A stretch of DNA of 64,000 bases from Diphasiastrum complanatum. Lineage: Eukaryota > Streptophyta > Lycopodiopsida > Lycopodiales > Lycopodiaceae. The notes under the pieces are model-generated. The model worked only from the letters and a program-made list of their open reading frames with translations. It ran no database searches and had not been told where the DNA came from. The stretch spans positions 48,123,579 through 48,187,578 of the forward strand of contig CM055096.1 in assembly GCA_029204225.1 (NCBI GenBank), given 5' to 3'. This document shows positions 36,115 through 46,567 of this stretch, piece after piece; the stretch's first letter is position 1, and every line of letters starts with the position of its first letter. Position numbers and translations under genes: made by a program.

Positions 36115-36590
36115 TGACTTGACTTTTTATGGAAAGACTCGAATTTTTGAACGATTCAAATTTTCAGAATGACTCAAAATTTTTCAATGACTCAGATTTT
36201 TTCAATGACTCGAATTCTTCGAACAACTCGACTTTTTGGAAAGACTCGAATTGTTCGAACGACTCAAATTTTTATAACAACTCGGACTTTCCAATGGATC
36301 GAATTTTTTCAAAATATCGCATTTTTCCAATGACTCAAATTTTTTCAATGCTCGAACTTTAGTATCAAATTTTTTTTAAGACTCGAATTTTTCGAGACTC
36401 AAATTTTTCGAGACTCGAATTTTTTCAATGACTCAAATTTTTTCAATGACTCGATTTGTTTTCCAAAGGATCGAATTTTTTCAATGACTCGATTTTTTTT
36501 CAAAAGGATCAAGTTTTTTCAAATACTCAAATTTTTTCAAAGACTCGAATTTTTTCGAAGGATCGAACTGTCAACTCGAATTTTCCGAAA
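36115..36590. repeat. Degenerate array of GACTCGAATTTTTTCAAT units
   Basis: About 25-30 variants of a 14-18 bp unit (GACTCGAATTTTTTC, GACTCAAATTTTTTC, GGATCGAATTTTTTC) in head-to-tail order with variable spacing. It translates to Asn/Asp/Ser/Phe repeats, not a gene. It ends directly beside the SURP exons. Confidence 0.9.
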
Positions 36591-36728
36591 GATCGACGGG
36601 TTTGTGAGCTTGTAACTTTCACCATAAGATCAAAAGATATTCCTCTTCTACATTGGCCGTCTATAGTGGGACGATCTCGATTCTTATTCCAATTATCTAA
36701 ATGTACCTGCACCTGCTGCTTGGAATGA

Positions 36729-37520
36729 TCACCATCGTATCTTGACGTTGATGTTGTCCCGCTCTTTCTTGAACTTCGATGAAGGAGATAATTGACCGTC
36801 TGCAAAAATGATCATCAGACACAACACTCAAAGACACATATTTGTGTGTGCCTGGTCTATCTTAAATCAGCCGGCATATACTACACAAAATATGAAAAAA
36901 TGATCATAAAACCGATAGAAGCAAATAACATCACCATCGATATTCATCTCAGATGCATTTGAAGAGAAACGTCCTTCCGACGTAGAATGTGCTTCTGAGT
37001 TGAGCTTTTGATGCTCTTGAAATAGAGATGTTCTATTTTCAGCTGAAGCTGACTTGGAAAGCAGGTCATGTTTCTTCCATTCATGAAAGTTGTAACCAAT
37101 AAATGCTTTAGAACCTGCCTCTCCTCCAAACAAAAACCGAAACTTGGGATCGTTAGCCTGCTTTATTCTAGCCATGTCTTCGAATTCAGAACCATTCTTC
37201 GCAACAAAAGTTGCAAGAACCTCTATGTTTTTTACCACTTCTGGGTCGGATGGAAGAGGTGGTTGAGCTCGTAGAGAGCATGGTTGCAAGTTGATATCCG
37301 TTGGCAAAGTTGTGCGTGGCGATTTTAAGTCTAGAATTTCTAGAGAAGCACAAGTGTCTGAAGTCCCAGGGTTAGAAACAAAAGATTGTGAGGTATCTTT
37401 TGCCATAGAGAATGGATGAGCAGAGCCTCCACCTGTAGCCAGCCTTCCAATTGATTTCGATGGATTGGACGTGTTATAATGGACCTCTATCTCGTAGGAT
37501 TGCTCGCTTGACTTTAACAT
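36729..37520 (-). pseudogene. Partial SURP-domain (SWAP-type) splicing-factor-like gene
   Basis: Exon 1 (37520-36935) has a disordered N-terminus (MLKSSEQSYEIEVH...), then PPLPSDPEVVKNIEVLATFV, GSEFEDMARIKQ, DPKFRFLFGGEAGS and FHEWKK, the pattern of a SURP module, which in plants and animals occurs in CHERP/SF4-like pre-mRNA splicing proteins. A phase-1 splice (donor GTGATG, acceptor TTTGCAG at about 36800) joins DGQLSPSSKFKKERD. The frame then stops at 36729-36731 unless a second GATG/GTGATC donor is used. The RNA-binding, CID and G-patch parts expected downstream are not present next to the array. Either the 5' end of a broken host gene or a captured fragment. Confidence 0.65.
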
Positions 37521-38510
37521 TCTCCTTTGAGTACTGAAGGAAGGAGTACTAAAGGGGCCACAAACAGTCCAAAATTATCCAAGCATCTAAGCAACAACAA
37601 CATGTACTCCTTTGTTTTGTGCTCCTAAAGTTCTTCATCACGAATGACAGAAAATTGATCTGACTGCTTCAGACGTTGCTAGTTTCTGGTCAGCCAGAGG
37701 CAAATCGCAGCAGTGTCATGAGACCCAGTAGCCATCTACAACAACACAACAATTGTAACAACGGCTCAGCTTATGCATGATTTGAGATGCCTTGAACTGA
37801 ATGGTAGATTAAACTAGCACTTCGGCTTCTGAACTTGACAAAGTGTGAACTTGGCAACATGTAAGGTGAGGGCGAGAGAAACAACAATGAGAAGAATAAA
37901 AATATGTCGTTGATAGGTTGCATTGCTAAGTTAAAACATGTTGTTAAAAACCTAAATCCAGCAAGCACATTATGAACTATACGCAAGTGCACAATCGGCT
38001 GGCTACCCTGGTGCTGGTAGCGTGCATAATTTATGACCAACACTTCACGAATGCGGATTAGGTTTTAAAGATGAAAACGAAAATTGTTTCGTATCATTTG
38101 CAGAAAATTTGGTATACCAACCTGCAAATCACGAAGCATTCATCATCAATTCTATTTTGGAAGCAAAAATGAGCTACGGGTGTTGCTGGCGTATTACCTT
38201 CCGGATCGCCAATCCGCCATCATCAACTGCCAATGCATTTGCAATCATCAACAGAAACGCTATCAAATAAGATCCAAGACATGAGAGAAAGGGCGGACCT
38301 GAGAGAGAAAGAGTGGGCGAGGAGCGTGAAATGAGGCATGGGAGAAAGCGAGAGCGCGTGCGCGCACCGGGGGGTGGGGGCGGGGCGAATTTGAAATCTA
38401 TGTGCCAAAAAAGAAAAAGGAAAAGGTTAAACATTTTTTAAGCCCTCTTTTGCTACATTTTTCACGGGCAGTGTGTGACATTTTAACTTTTTTACCGCAA
38501 CCGTGACACT
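37521..38510. other. Region upstream of the SURP exon; no gene recognised
   Basis: Could hold the 5' UTR, introns or promoter of the SURP-domain gene. GC content rises near 38340-38395, which also holds a G run. No clear upstream coding exon seen. Confidence 0.35.
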
Positions 38511-38520
38511 CTATTTCTAA

Positions 38521-38521
38521 A

Positions 38522-38561
<40 letters not shown>

Positions 38562-38590
38562 CGCGAGCGAGAGCGAGAGCGAACGCGCGC
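38521..38590. repeat. (TA)n, (GA)n and (CG/GA) simple repeats
   Basis: TATATATA, then a GA run, then GCGAGCGAGAGCGAGAGCG. Simple sequence. Confidence 0.9.
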
Positions 38591-38764
38591 TAGCGAGAGC
38601 ATCCTTTGTGGAGATAAGCATCGCCTGTGGAGGCCATCACCACATCACTTAGCAGTGAGCAGGGTTGTGGAGTCCAAACACATATGCTGCCAACGACCAT
38701 ACTTGCTATGCTTTTCAATTTGTCAATCTGTTTTTTATGGTGTAATATTTTTGTCAGCTCATTA

Positions 38765-39030
38765 GGTTTTAATCGATTAGCTAGCCAGCCTGCTGGTTGG
38801 CCAGCGGGCTCGCAAAAAAATTGTGCACCACTATCAGCAATGGATCGGGCTGATTGTGGACGATCAGCCTTGTTGGGCTGAAAAAAATGCCAGTCCGCTA
38901 GCTAGCAAAACAATTTTGAAGCTAAATTTTTCTGCCAGCCCCTGGTTGGCCAGCGGGCTGGCAAATGTAAAAATATGTTGGTCTTGTTTTCAGCCCAAAA
39001 GGGCCGATCGTCCCGATCCGTTTGCCAGCC
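38765..39030. repeat. GC-rich inverted-repeat element (GGCTGGC family), copy 1
   Basis: Several CAGCCTGCTGGTTGGCCAGC-type segments in both orientations, plus GGCTGATTGTGGACGATCAGCC. Similar segments recur at 39835-39875, 40205-40310 and 40405-40445, so this is a dispersed palindromic family in otherwise AT-rich DNA, possibly MITE-like. Confidence 0.6.
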
Positions 39031-40200
39031 CGTTCATCATAATGGGAATTCTAACTGCTGCTTCTATATATCTTAAAGTTCATCTTAATTCGTCGTATAC
39101 TCTCCAGCTCATATGATTAGAGCTACCGTCTGATGCTATCAATGAAAATCACCTTTTATCCTGCATTAGACCTAAGAATATCACATTTCTTTGTAGCTAA
39201 GAACTGATTCTCATACGTTAATAAATGGATCTTCGAGGATTTTTCTAGTCCATAAATAGAAAAAATTTGCATTCGTTTTGGTTCATGCAGATTGCCGAAT
39301 AACTTTTTTTTAATTAACAACCTTAAGAATAACGTGTTGCAAGATTTAACGAGTAGACCTGTTAAAAATGTCGTTGACTAAGTAAATACTGCATAGGCGT
39401 TTTGAGTGACTTCATCTTTTGTTTGCAATCAATATATATTCTCATTCAAAGTGTCCTATGACGAATACTTCGTGAACTGTTCCGATTTGCTTTCTCAGAT
39501 GCCTTTAATCTTAAGCAGATCATCTTCTTTGATATTTATGACGCTTTTTGAGCTACCTAGCTGTATACCAACTCCATTTTAAGTTTCGATATCCAATTAA
39601 ACAGAGACACACAAACGCCTCGTTTCTTGATTGAGAATTTTTTGTATAAGCTGTTACGTGGAGCATTGCAAGCATTTCAACGTATTCCTGCTTGTAATCC
39701 CTCACAGTATTTGAAATATCAGCTCACTGATCTGCATCTTGAAACGTAAAACCTATGCTTCTCTTTCTAAACTTTGACACTTCTTATTCCCATCATGATG
39801 ACATTATGCCCTAAAAAATTTGAAGCAAAATTTTTTTGCCAGCCCGCTGGCTGGCCAGCTTGCTGGCAAACGGATCAGTTTTGCTGCAAATTTTTTAGGG
39901 CATAATGTAGGGATAGATTTAGGTCGCAGGATCTGATAGGTGCTTTTCAGGATCAGTCGATAGATTCACCTCATTTCCGAAGACTTCATTTCCAGAATAC
40001 TTGTGATTCAGCCAGCGGACGGCATTAAGAAGCTATCTGCAAAGCATAGATTCCTGCTATTAAACTACTTTCTAAAGGTTCACGATGCTTCAAGTTTCAA
40101 GCAGAATTGTAATGTTTACTTCCGGAGAAGAAGAGACGTTTAAAATTCTTTTACCCATTCCCGCTTAGATCTTCCCGCTTCTGATCTAAGTTGCAAATTT
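39031..40200. other. Intergenic stretch with one short GC-rich repeat copy
   Basis: AT-rich, no gene seen. A short copy of the GGCTGGCCAGC element lies at 39835-39875, flanked by TTTTTTAGGGCATAATG and its inverted partner CATTATGCCCTAAAAAA (39805-39905), making an inverted repeat of about 100 bp with the GC-rich motif at its centre. Confidence 0.5.
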
Positions 40201-40310
40201 TCTTTGCAAACCCGCTGGCTGGCCAGCTAGTCTGCTAGCAAACAAAATCAGCCCATTAGGACTGATCGTCGACGATCAACCCTAATGGGCTGATCGATCT
40301 ACCAGCCCTC
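40201..40310. repeat. GC-rich inverted-repeat element, with a 44-bp near-perfect palindrome
   Basis: 40249-40292 reads CAGCCCATTAGGACTGATCG, then its near-perfect reverse complement centred on CGTCGACG, with two mismatches per arm. Preceded by CTGGCTGGCCAGC. A shorter copy lies at 40405-40445. Confidence 0.75.
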
Positions 40311-40602
40311 TCTGAACTAAATTGTCCTGAATGTCTAATCATTAATAGAATATAATAATAATAATAAGACACCATCTCTTATTATGTGTAGTACTTTTTG
40401 CGCCAAAAAAATCAGCCCATTAGGACTGATCGATCTACCAGCCCATTATTCTTAACTTCTTATGCACTTGGTGCACTCAAAGTTCGCGCGAGTACCTATG
40501 CCAAACAAAATGATACATAAAGCCCTATCTTGTGTATTCATCATGTCAAAATGCAAAATTTTTTATGAAAACCCCCTCTGGACTCATCCTCTTGTAAATA
40601 TT

Positions 40603-41063
40603 TGTTGCGTTGGCACCTCAAAGGGCGCTGGGACTTGAGTGGTGTTCCCAACACGCACTTAAGTCTAACATTCATCCATCATGCACTTACGTAAAAGCCA
40701 ACTTAAAAACGTAACAAACTTAACCATTCAGACTTAAGAAAATTGGAATCCCAACCAACCCGAAAGCCAACTCAGAATCCATCCCCAAAAGGTGACTTAG
40801 TTTTCATTTTGCAAGCCTGGCAAAATCAGTCTGGCTCCCGGACATGGGTCGCGGGAGCCGTCCCGACGGCAGAATCAACTTGACTCCTAACTAGGCCATG
40901 ACTCCAGCTCCAGAGCTAGCTCATGACTTGTAACTACTTGGCTGGCTCACCACAGGTTGGAGGCTCAGTCCTTGACTTCCTAACTTGCTCTGAGATTTTT
41001 AGGGAGTGTCACCCCATAGAGTCTTACAGGGCAACTTAGTGCACCTGAGTAAGCTTTACAACA
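40603..41063 (-). repeat. Ty3 element 3' LTR (left, 461 bp)
   Basis: Shares start and end with the right LTR but lacks about 456 bp of its middle. The join lies near CCCCAAAAGGTGAC (about 40790-40825). Confidence 0.85.
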
Positions 41064-41213
41064 TCCTCCCCTCGTTTGAAAAAGCTGATGTCCTCATCAG
41101 GGCCAAACTAGACCTAGGACGCATGGCACGGGCTTAATTCACCGGGCTTAACAACTTTAAATTAAAAAAATACATTGGCAGTAGCACAGGAAAAGTGTAG
41201 ATCAAGTGGGTGT

Positions 41214-41858
41214 TTATACAAGAGACATGCCGCCAGGTAGTGCATTGTGTGCCAATCTGGGAAAACGGCTGTTGCGTTGATTTTTCTGCAGGTAATTGGT
41301 TAGTACTTCAGGAGCTTCCGCCTTAAGTTTGTCTTTGTACTCCCAAGAAGCCTCAATGAGTGGAGCCCGTAGCCACTTCACTAGATATTCACGTTGAACG
41401 CCAATTTGCTTTCTATGTGCCAATATTTGTTCTGGTACAAGCTGTCTCTTCGTATCATCAAGTGCCGTTGGTGGGTGACGGAGTCTGTGTTGTCGATCAA
41501 ATCGCTCATCCGGTTTGTACCGTTTGAGTAATGAGATATGAAACACATTGTGTATATCCAAGCTGGATGGCAGCGCCAATCGATAAGCCACTGGGTTGAT
41601 CTTCCTTGTGACATAGTATGGTCCAGCATAAGGTCGAACGAACTTATGAGATAAGCCTTTTGGTAACGCGATATTTTTAGTATTCAGCCACACTTGATCA
41701 CCTTCCTTAAATTCTAGTTCTCGTTGATGTGGGTTTACGTCAGCTGCCATGCTCCATTGTGATTGCTCTAAAAATGTCTTCACCTCTGTCAGCTTCGTGT
41801 GCCACTCATTGATGAATTCCACCACAGTGGGTACCGGAGTTTCTTGCACACGCAGCAC
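41214..41858 (-). pseudogene. Ty3 integrase C-terminus with chromodomain
   Basis: 214 residues open. Contains the GPY/F-type module (FVRPYAGPYYVTRKINPVAY, then ALPSSLDIHNVFHISLLKRY) and a chromodomain-like segment (REYLVKWLRAPLIEASWEY) near the C-terminus. This end of integrase directs chromovirus insertion through chromatin marks. It is a remnant: the zinc-binding and DDE catalytic parts are missing upstream. Confidence 0.9.
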
Positions 41859-42282
41859 ATTGCCTTAGTCACGCCCCACCAACTCTGGTCGATAGCTCTT
41901 ATAGATAAGCGATCGGCAGCTAACCACCCTGTGCTTTACACCCAAATTCGAACAGCATCTCTGTATCAATGGTTAACCCGTACAGTTCGAATATGTCACC
42001 CCGCACCCCACAAGGCACAGACCGTGCTTTCACCTACCTAGGCAGCAGCACTTTGCCTCATCTGTCCTACGTGCAGACGGCGTCAGGCCCGAACCGCGAG
42101 AACTGACCGTGCTTACACCTCAAGGGCAGCACATTGACTCATCAAGTCCCCCGTTCTGCCGACCGCCCCGACCGTGGACGCACTCGTGCTTACACTGTGG
42201 GCAACACCTTGCACAACGGCTGTCCTGACAAATCCCAAAAAATGGTCCTCCCTGTGAGACTTGCGTAGCTGATCGGCTAGTT

Positions 42283-42295
42283 GGCTCTGATACCA
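42283..42295 (-). promoter_or_regulatory. Ty3 element primer-binding site
   Basis: TGGTATCAGAGCC on the minus strand, 2 nt from the LTR end; initiator-Met tRNA type. Confidence 0.85.
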
Positions 42296-42297
42296 CA

Positions 42298-43214
42298 TGT
42301 TGCGCCAGTGCCTCAAAGGGTGCTAGGACTTGAGCGGTTTCCCCAACACGCGCTTAAGTCTAACATTCATCCATCATGCACTTACGTAAAAGCCAACTTA
42401 GAAACGTAACAAGCTTAACCATTCAGACTTAAGAAAACTGGAATCCAACCAACCCGAAAGCCAACTCAGAATCCGTCCCCAAAAGGTAACCAAAGGCAAA
42501 GACAAGCCACACAAGAAACCCAAGGCATAGTGGTTGCCAAACTGACCAAATGGCATAGCGGCGAGCCACACATCGGTGACGTGGACCCTTAGGCGCCGAC
42601 GACGCAAAAAGGTTGTAGTAAGGGTCCTTCCACTTGGACCAGTCCCGGAGGCGAAACCGAAATGGTAATCATCCCCAAGGATCAACTTTATTAAATTTGG
42701 AAGAGGTTACATTCATACATAGACTGACTGGTCTCGGGGCCACCAACACGTGCTGGGCATTGTGCCTGGCTCGTGCTGGTAGAGGGAGCTGAGACCTGGC
42801 GACTGGATTCCTGGCGTTGGTTGAGCTGCCCAAGTTCTGTCTGCCGGACTCCCCCCTATAGTTCTGGTGTGATTCGGCGCCCCCCCTTTGTCCTGGAATA
42901 TAGTGTTTTATGGTAAAGCACGCTTTTCTGGACTTAGTTTTTATTTTGCTGATTGAGCTTAGCAAGCTTGGCAGAATCAGTCTGGCTCCTGGACATGGGT
43001 CCCGGGAGCCGTCCCGGCGGCAGAATCAACTTGGCTTTTGACTAGGCCATGACTTGAGCTCCAGAACTAGCTCATGACTTGTAACTACTTGGTTGGCTCA
43101 CCACAGGTCAGAGGCTCAGTCCTTGACTTCCTAACTTGCTCTGGGACCTTGAGGGAGTGTCACCCCATAGAGTCTTACAGGGCAGCTTGGTGCACCTGAG
43201 TCAACTTTACAACA
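42298..43214 (-). repeat. Ty3 element 5' LTR (right, 917 bp)
   Basis: Full-length LTR. Includes the 42490-42955 segment missing from the left LTR. Ends CTTTACAACA. Confidence 0.85.
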
Positions 43215-43531
43215 ATATTACTAGGGTATGGACTCATTCTTTTGTTGAATCAGGTATAAGAAAATGGTGCTCAGGTCCTCATTGTTGGCATCTGAACTAA
43301 ATTGTCCTGATATTTGTTTTGTGTGTAGTATGGTGTGGACACGATCCATGGGGCAAAAGTTGGGATGGAAGAAAGTGCAAGCTATGCAAATATTGATCAT
43401 ACTAAGGTTTTTTCTTTTTTCTTTTTCCTATTTGAAATTTTGAAAATGATAATTGTAACTATTGAGAACATCGTCTCTTATTGTTTGTGTTCTGTGTACA
43501 TGCCATAGTTACAATCACAAGTTGAAGATCT

Positions 43532-44000
43532 TGTTAGAAAACTGACTTGATCATACAAGTAACCCAAGACAAGATTCCTATTGTTGTTAGACAATAGTCA
43601 TACACATGAGAGAGAACAACAATGTTGAAGTGATGTACTACAACTATGTCCCATTACAAATGAAGTAGGGTGCCAACTTACATATATACTTTCTCTAAAC
43701 TACGTGTAAGGTAAAAAGCAAAAAGCAAATAGCAAAAAACAAAAAGCTAATTGCTATCATTACTACCTATATTGGATAAACACCCAAGGTGATTTTCTAA
43801 GTGATAAAAGCAAATCCTATTCTAGTAGTAGTGCGCCCACCTACATGCATGACTAAAAAATTACTATAAATAGTAATGACCCTAAAATATGATTTACTAT
43901 AAATAGTAATGGCCCCTATAATTTGCAGGCATGGCCAAACTATCACTAATTAATACCAAATGATAACATTAGGGGTACTAAAGTAAACATTAACTCTAGA
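43532..44000 (-). repeat. LARD 3' LTR (left)
   Basis: About 469 bp, starting TGTTAGAAAACTGACTTGATC. The inner end is slightly diverged (TCTAGATG instead of TCTAACA). Close to the right LTR with scattered substitutions. Confidence 0.85.
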
Positions 44001-45411
44001 TGAACTTGATGGACTTTGGTTGAGCTACTCCCTCTGGATGTACACTTCATGTTTGCATTCCAACCACTCTCTCCAAATAGAATAGAATATCATCCATGAA
44101 CCAAACCAAATATGCAAGTAAAAGAGCATCTCCAATAGAAAGGTAAATGTATACAATACTTCCTCACACAAAGTAGCTGATACTCCCCTTCAAATACTTT
44201 CTCACACAAAGTACTTGACATTATCTTTTCCATGGAATCTCTTACCTCTATCTCACACACAGAGTCACTTGCACCAAACAACTTTTCAACCTAGAAAGCA
44301 TTTCATCATAATATTTATTTTGACACTTTGTCATATGCAGACTTGGTGTACGTCCATCTTCAACCATGTTGTTTTTCTTGAAGCTAAACAACAATCTGTA
44401 CTGTTAATTTTCAACGGCTAATCAACAACCTTGGCTTCCCAATATTATAACAGAATCTACCACATGACATAACATGAACATGGATAGATTCTAGAACCTT
44501 TCTCCAACTCAAAATAGAATTTATCTCACTTGGTACCACCACATGAACAATCAACTATGACTTGGATGGTATCCATGAATTACATGGCAACCACAACAAG
44601 CAATCACTTCGATTACTCATAAATCTGAAGTGATACTAGTTCAGATAGACAAGAAAGTTTCTACAACATAACCAAGTTAATATGACTTGAATAGAAACCA
44701 AACCGATACAACGTGGAATGTTGACCACACAGCTTGCCACACCTGTCACTTGTAACAACGAAGTTATCATTTGCCACCATGATAAGAAACTGTGAAAACA
44801 TCCTCTTGAATATCGATTTATCTATATAGACTCATAGTCTATACCTCTCATGCAACTTCCTCTTAAGAATTTGCACCTTTGTCGATTCCAACCTCGAAAA
44901 AACTTTGTCAATCTTAGAACGTCTGAAGTTGACCTTCCTTCAGTATGCTTGTTGGTAGCTGCATTTTGCAGCTTCAGCATCACCTTGATCGCTGATTGTC
45001 TTCCCCTACCATCTCTTTTGTTTCATGTAGAGTTTTCTTTCCCTGTGAGTTAACCCTTCCATTTTGTGACGAACCTTGTTCTGATTACTCTCGTGAATCC
45101 GTTCTTTACCTTGCACATGATTGCAAACAACTCCTAGTTGTATTGCTGATCCTTACTCTTGAGACCTCCCTCAGCATGCATCAAGGTTCACCATTGGATC
45201 CTAGCAATCTGTGTATTTCCATGCTTCCTTGCATGTAATCATCCTCAACTTGCATGTGATAAACTCCCACTTATATGTGATTGTCTTGCTGTAAGTCCTC
45301 TTAAAAGCTCTAGGGCGCCCACTGTCAATACTTAACAGCTCCAATGACGTAGCCTGAATGACCTCTTCAATGAATTTCAACTATTCGTAGTTTGCTTGGC
45401 CTTTTTTGACG

Positions 45412-45565
45412 CCTGATGCATGGATGCACTTAGTTCTCTCTTCTTTCCAGATCTACGCTGTAGCTTCTCTCTCTCTTTAGTGGCCTTTCCTGATGCCTGA
45501 TGCATGCATGCACTTAGTTCTCTCTCCTTTCCAGATCTACGCTGTAGCTTCTCTCTCTTTAGTGA
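45412..45565. repeat. Tandem duplication inside the LARD interior
   Basis: CCTGATGCATGGATGCACTT through AGATCTACGCTGTAGCTTCT occurs twice (about 45412-45487 and 45490-45565) with small differences. Confidence 0.8.
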
Positions 45566-46074
45566 CTATATATTCTCTTTCCAGCAACTGTCTTGTATTG
45601 TAGCAGGTCTGATTTCTAGCAATCCAGCTATCTACCCTGCTGTCTTCCAGCAATCTAACCTGAGATCACCTACCGTCTTCCAACGATCTGATTTGTCGTT
45701 TTCCAACAATCTGACCTGCTATTTTTCAGTGAACTATTCCAGTGATCTTCCTTTTGATCAGTAGCGAATAATTCCAGAAATGACTTGCAAATTTGCGACC
45801 TCAAGCAACAAGCTGATATGCAAACAACAATCAGATTTGATCCTAAAATCTGAGGGAGATTCCATAATCTCCTTCTTGCAGCTCACCTCTTTCCTTGTAC
45901 ACCGGATCTTCTCCCACAAAGCTACGACCATTGTAGTTGAAGATCAAACTTGAGAGCTGGCTAGGGACACCACCTGCACCTGCTCTTCTCCTTGAAGATG
46001 ATGGCCAAATCAATTCCTTGTGAATTGATTCTGTTCATTGAAGTACCTCCTTGTTCTCTTGAATCTTGAACCAC

Positions 46075-46086
46075 GCTCTGATACCA
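46075..46086 (-). promoter_or_regulatory. LARD primer-binding site
   Basis: TGGTATCAGAGC on the minus strand, initiator-Met tRNA type, 3 nt from the LTR. Confidence 0.85.
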
Positions 46087-46089
46087 TCA

Positions 46090-46567
46090 TGCTAGAAAAC
46101 CGACTTGATCATACAAGTAATCCAAGACAAGATTCTATTGTTGTTAGACAAAAGTCATACACATGAGAGAGAAGAACAATGTTGAAGTGGTGTACTCCAA
46201 CTATGTCCCATTACAAATGAAGTAGGGCACCAGCCTACATATATACTTTTTCTAAACTATGTGTAAGGTAAAAAGCAAAAAAGCAAATAGCAAAAAACAA
46301 AAAGCTAATTGATATGATTACTACCTATATTGGGTAAACACCCAAGATGAGTTTCTAAGTGATAAAAGCAAATCCTATTCTAGTAATAGTGCGCCCACCT
46401 ACATGCATGACTAAAAAACAAATTTACTATAAATAGTAATGATCCTAAAATACAACTTACTATAAATAATAATGGCCCCTATAATAGCACGCAGGCATGG
46501 CCAAACTATCACTAATTAATCCTAAATGATAACATTAGGGGTACTAAAGTAAACATTAACTCTAACA
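46090..46567 (-). repeat. LARD 5' LTR (right)
   Basis: About 478 bp. The outer end TCTAACA is intact; the inner end is TGCTAGAAAACC. In the element's orientation it is followed by TGA and then the PBS. Confidence 0.85.

Larger units (their letters stand above)
40603..43214 (-). mobile_element. Ty3/gypsy chromovirus deletion derivative
   Basis: LTRs TGTTGCG...ACAACA with 5-bp target duplication ATATT (40598-40602 and 43215-43219). PBS TGGTATCAGAGCC on the minus strand beside the right LTR. Only about 1.2 kb of interior remains, encoding the C-terminal part of pol. Gag, protease, RT, RNase H and the integrase catalytic core are gone, so it is non-autonomous. Confidence 0.9.
43532..46567 (-). 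mobile_element. Non-coding LTR retrotransposon (LARD/TRIM-like)
   Basis: 3036 bp. The right LTR ends TCTAACA, the inverse of the TGTTAGA start. Target duplication GATCT (43527-43531 and 46568-46572). PBS TGGTATCAGAGC on the minus strand 3 nt from the right LTR, and a purine tract (AGAGGGAGTAG) on the minus strand near 44025. The ~2.1-kb interior has no Gag or Pol similarity. It must have moved with proteins from another element. It splits an exon of the methylase-domain gene. Confidence 0.9.

Noticed and set aside
34676-36590. CRISPR-like array
   Set aside because: Repeats are head-to-tail and imperfect, with no unique spacers of constant length, in a eukaryotic sequence.
38174-38434. GC-rich ORF upstream of the SURP exon
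   Set aside because: Proline/serine-rich frame created by a local GC-rich stretch; no splice continuity with 37520.
44850-45764. Short ORFs inside the LARD interior
   Set aside because: No Gag, Pol or other domain; short, low-complexity and not supported by repeats of the frame.
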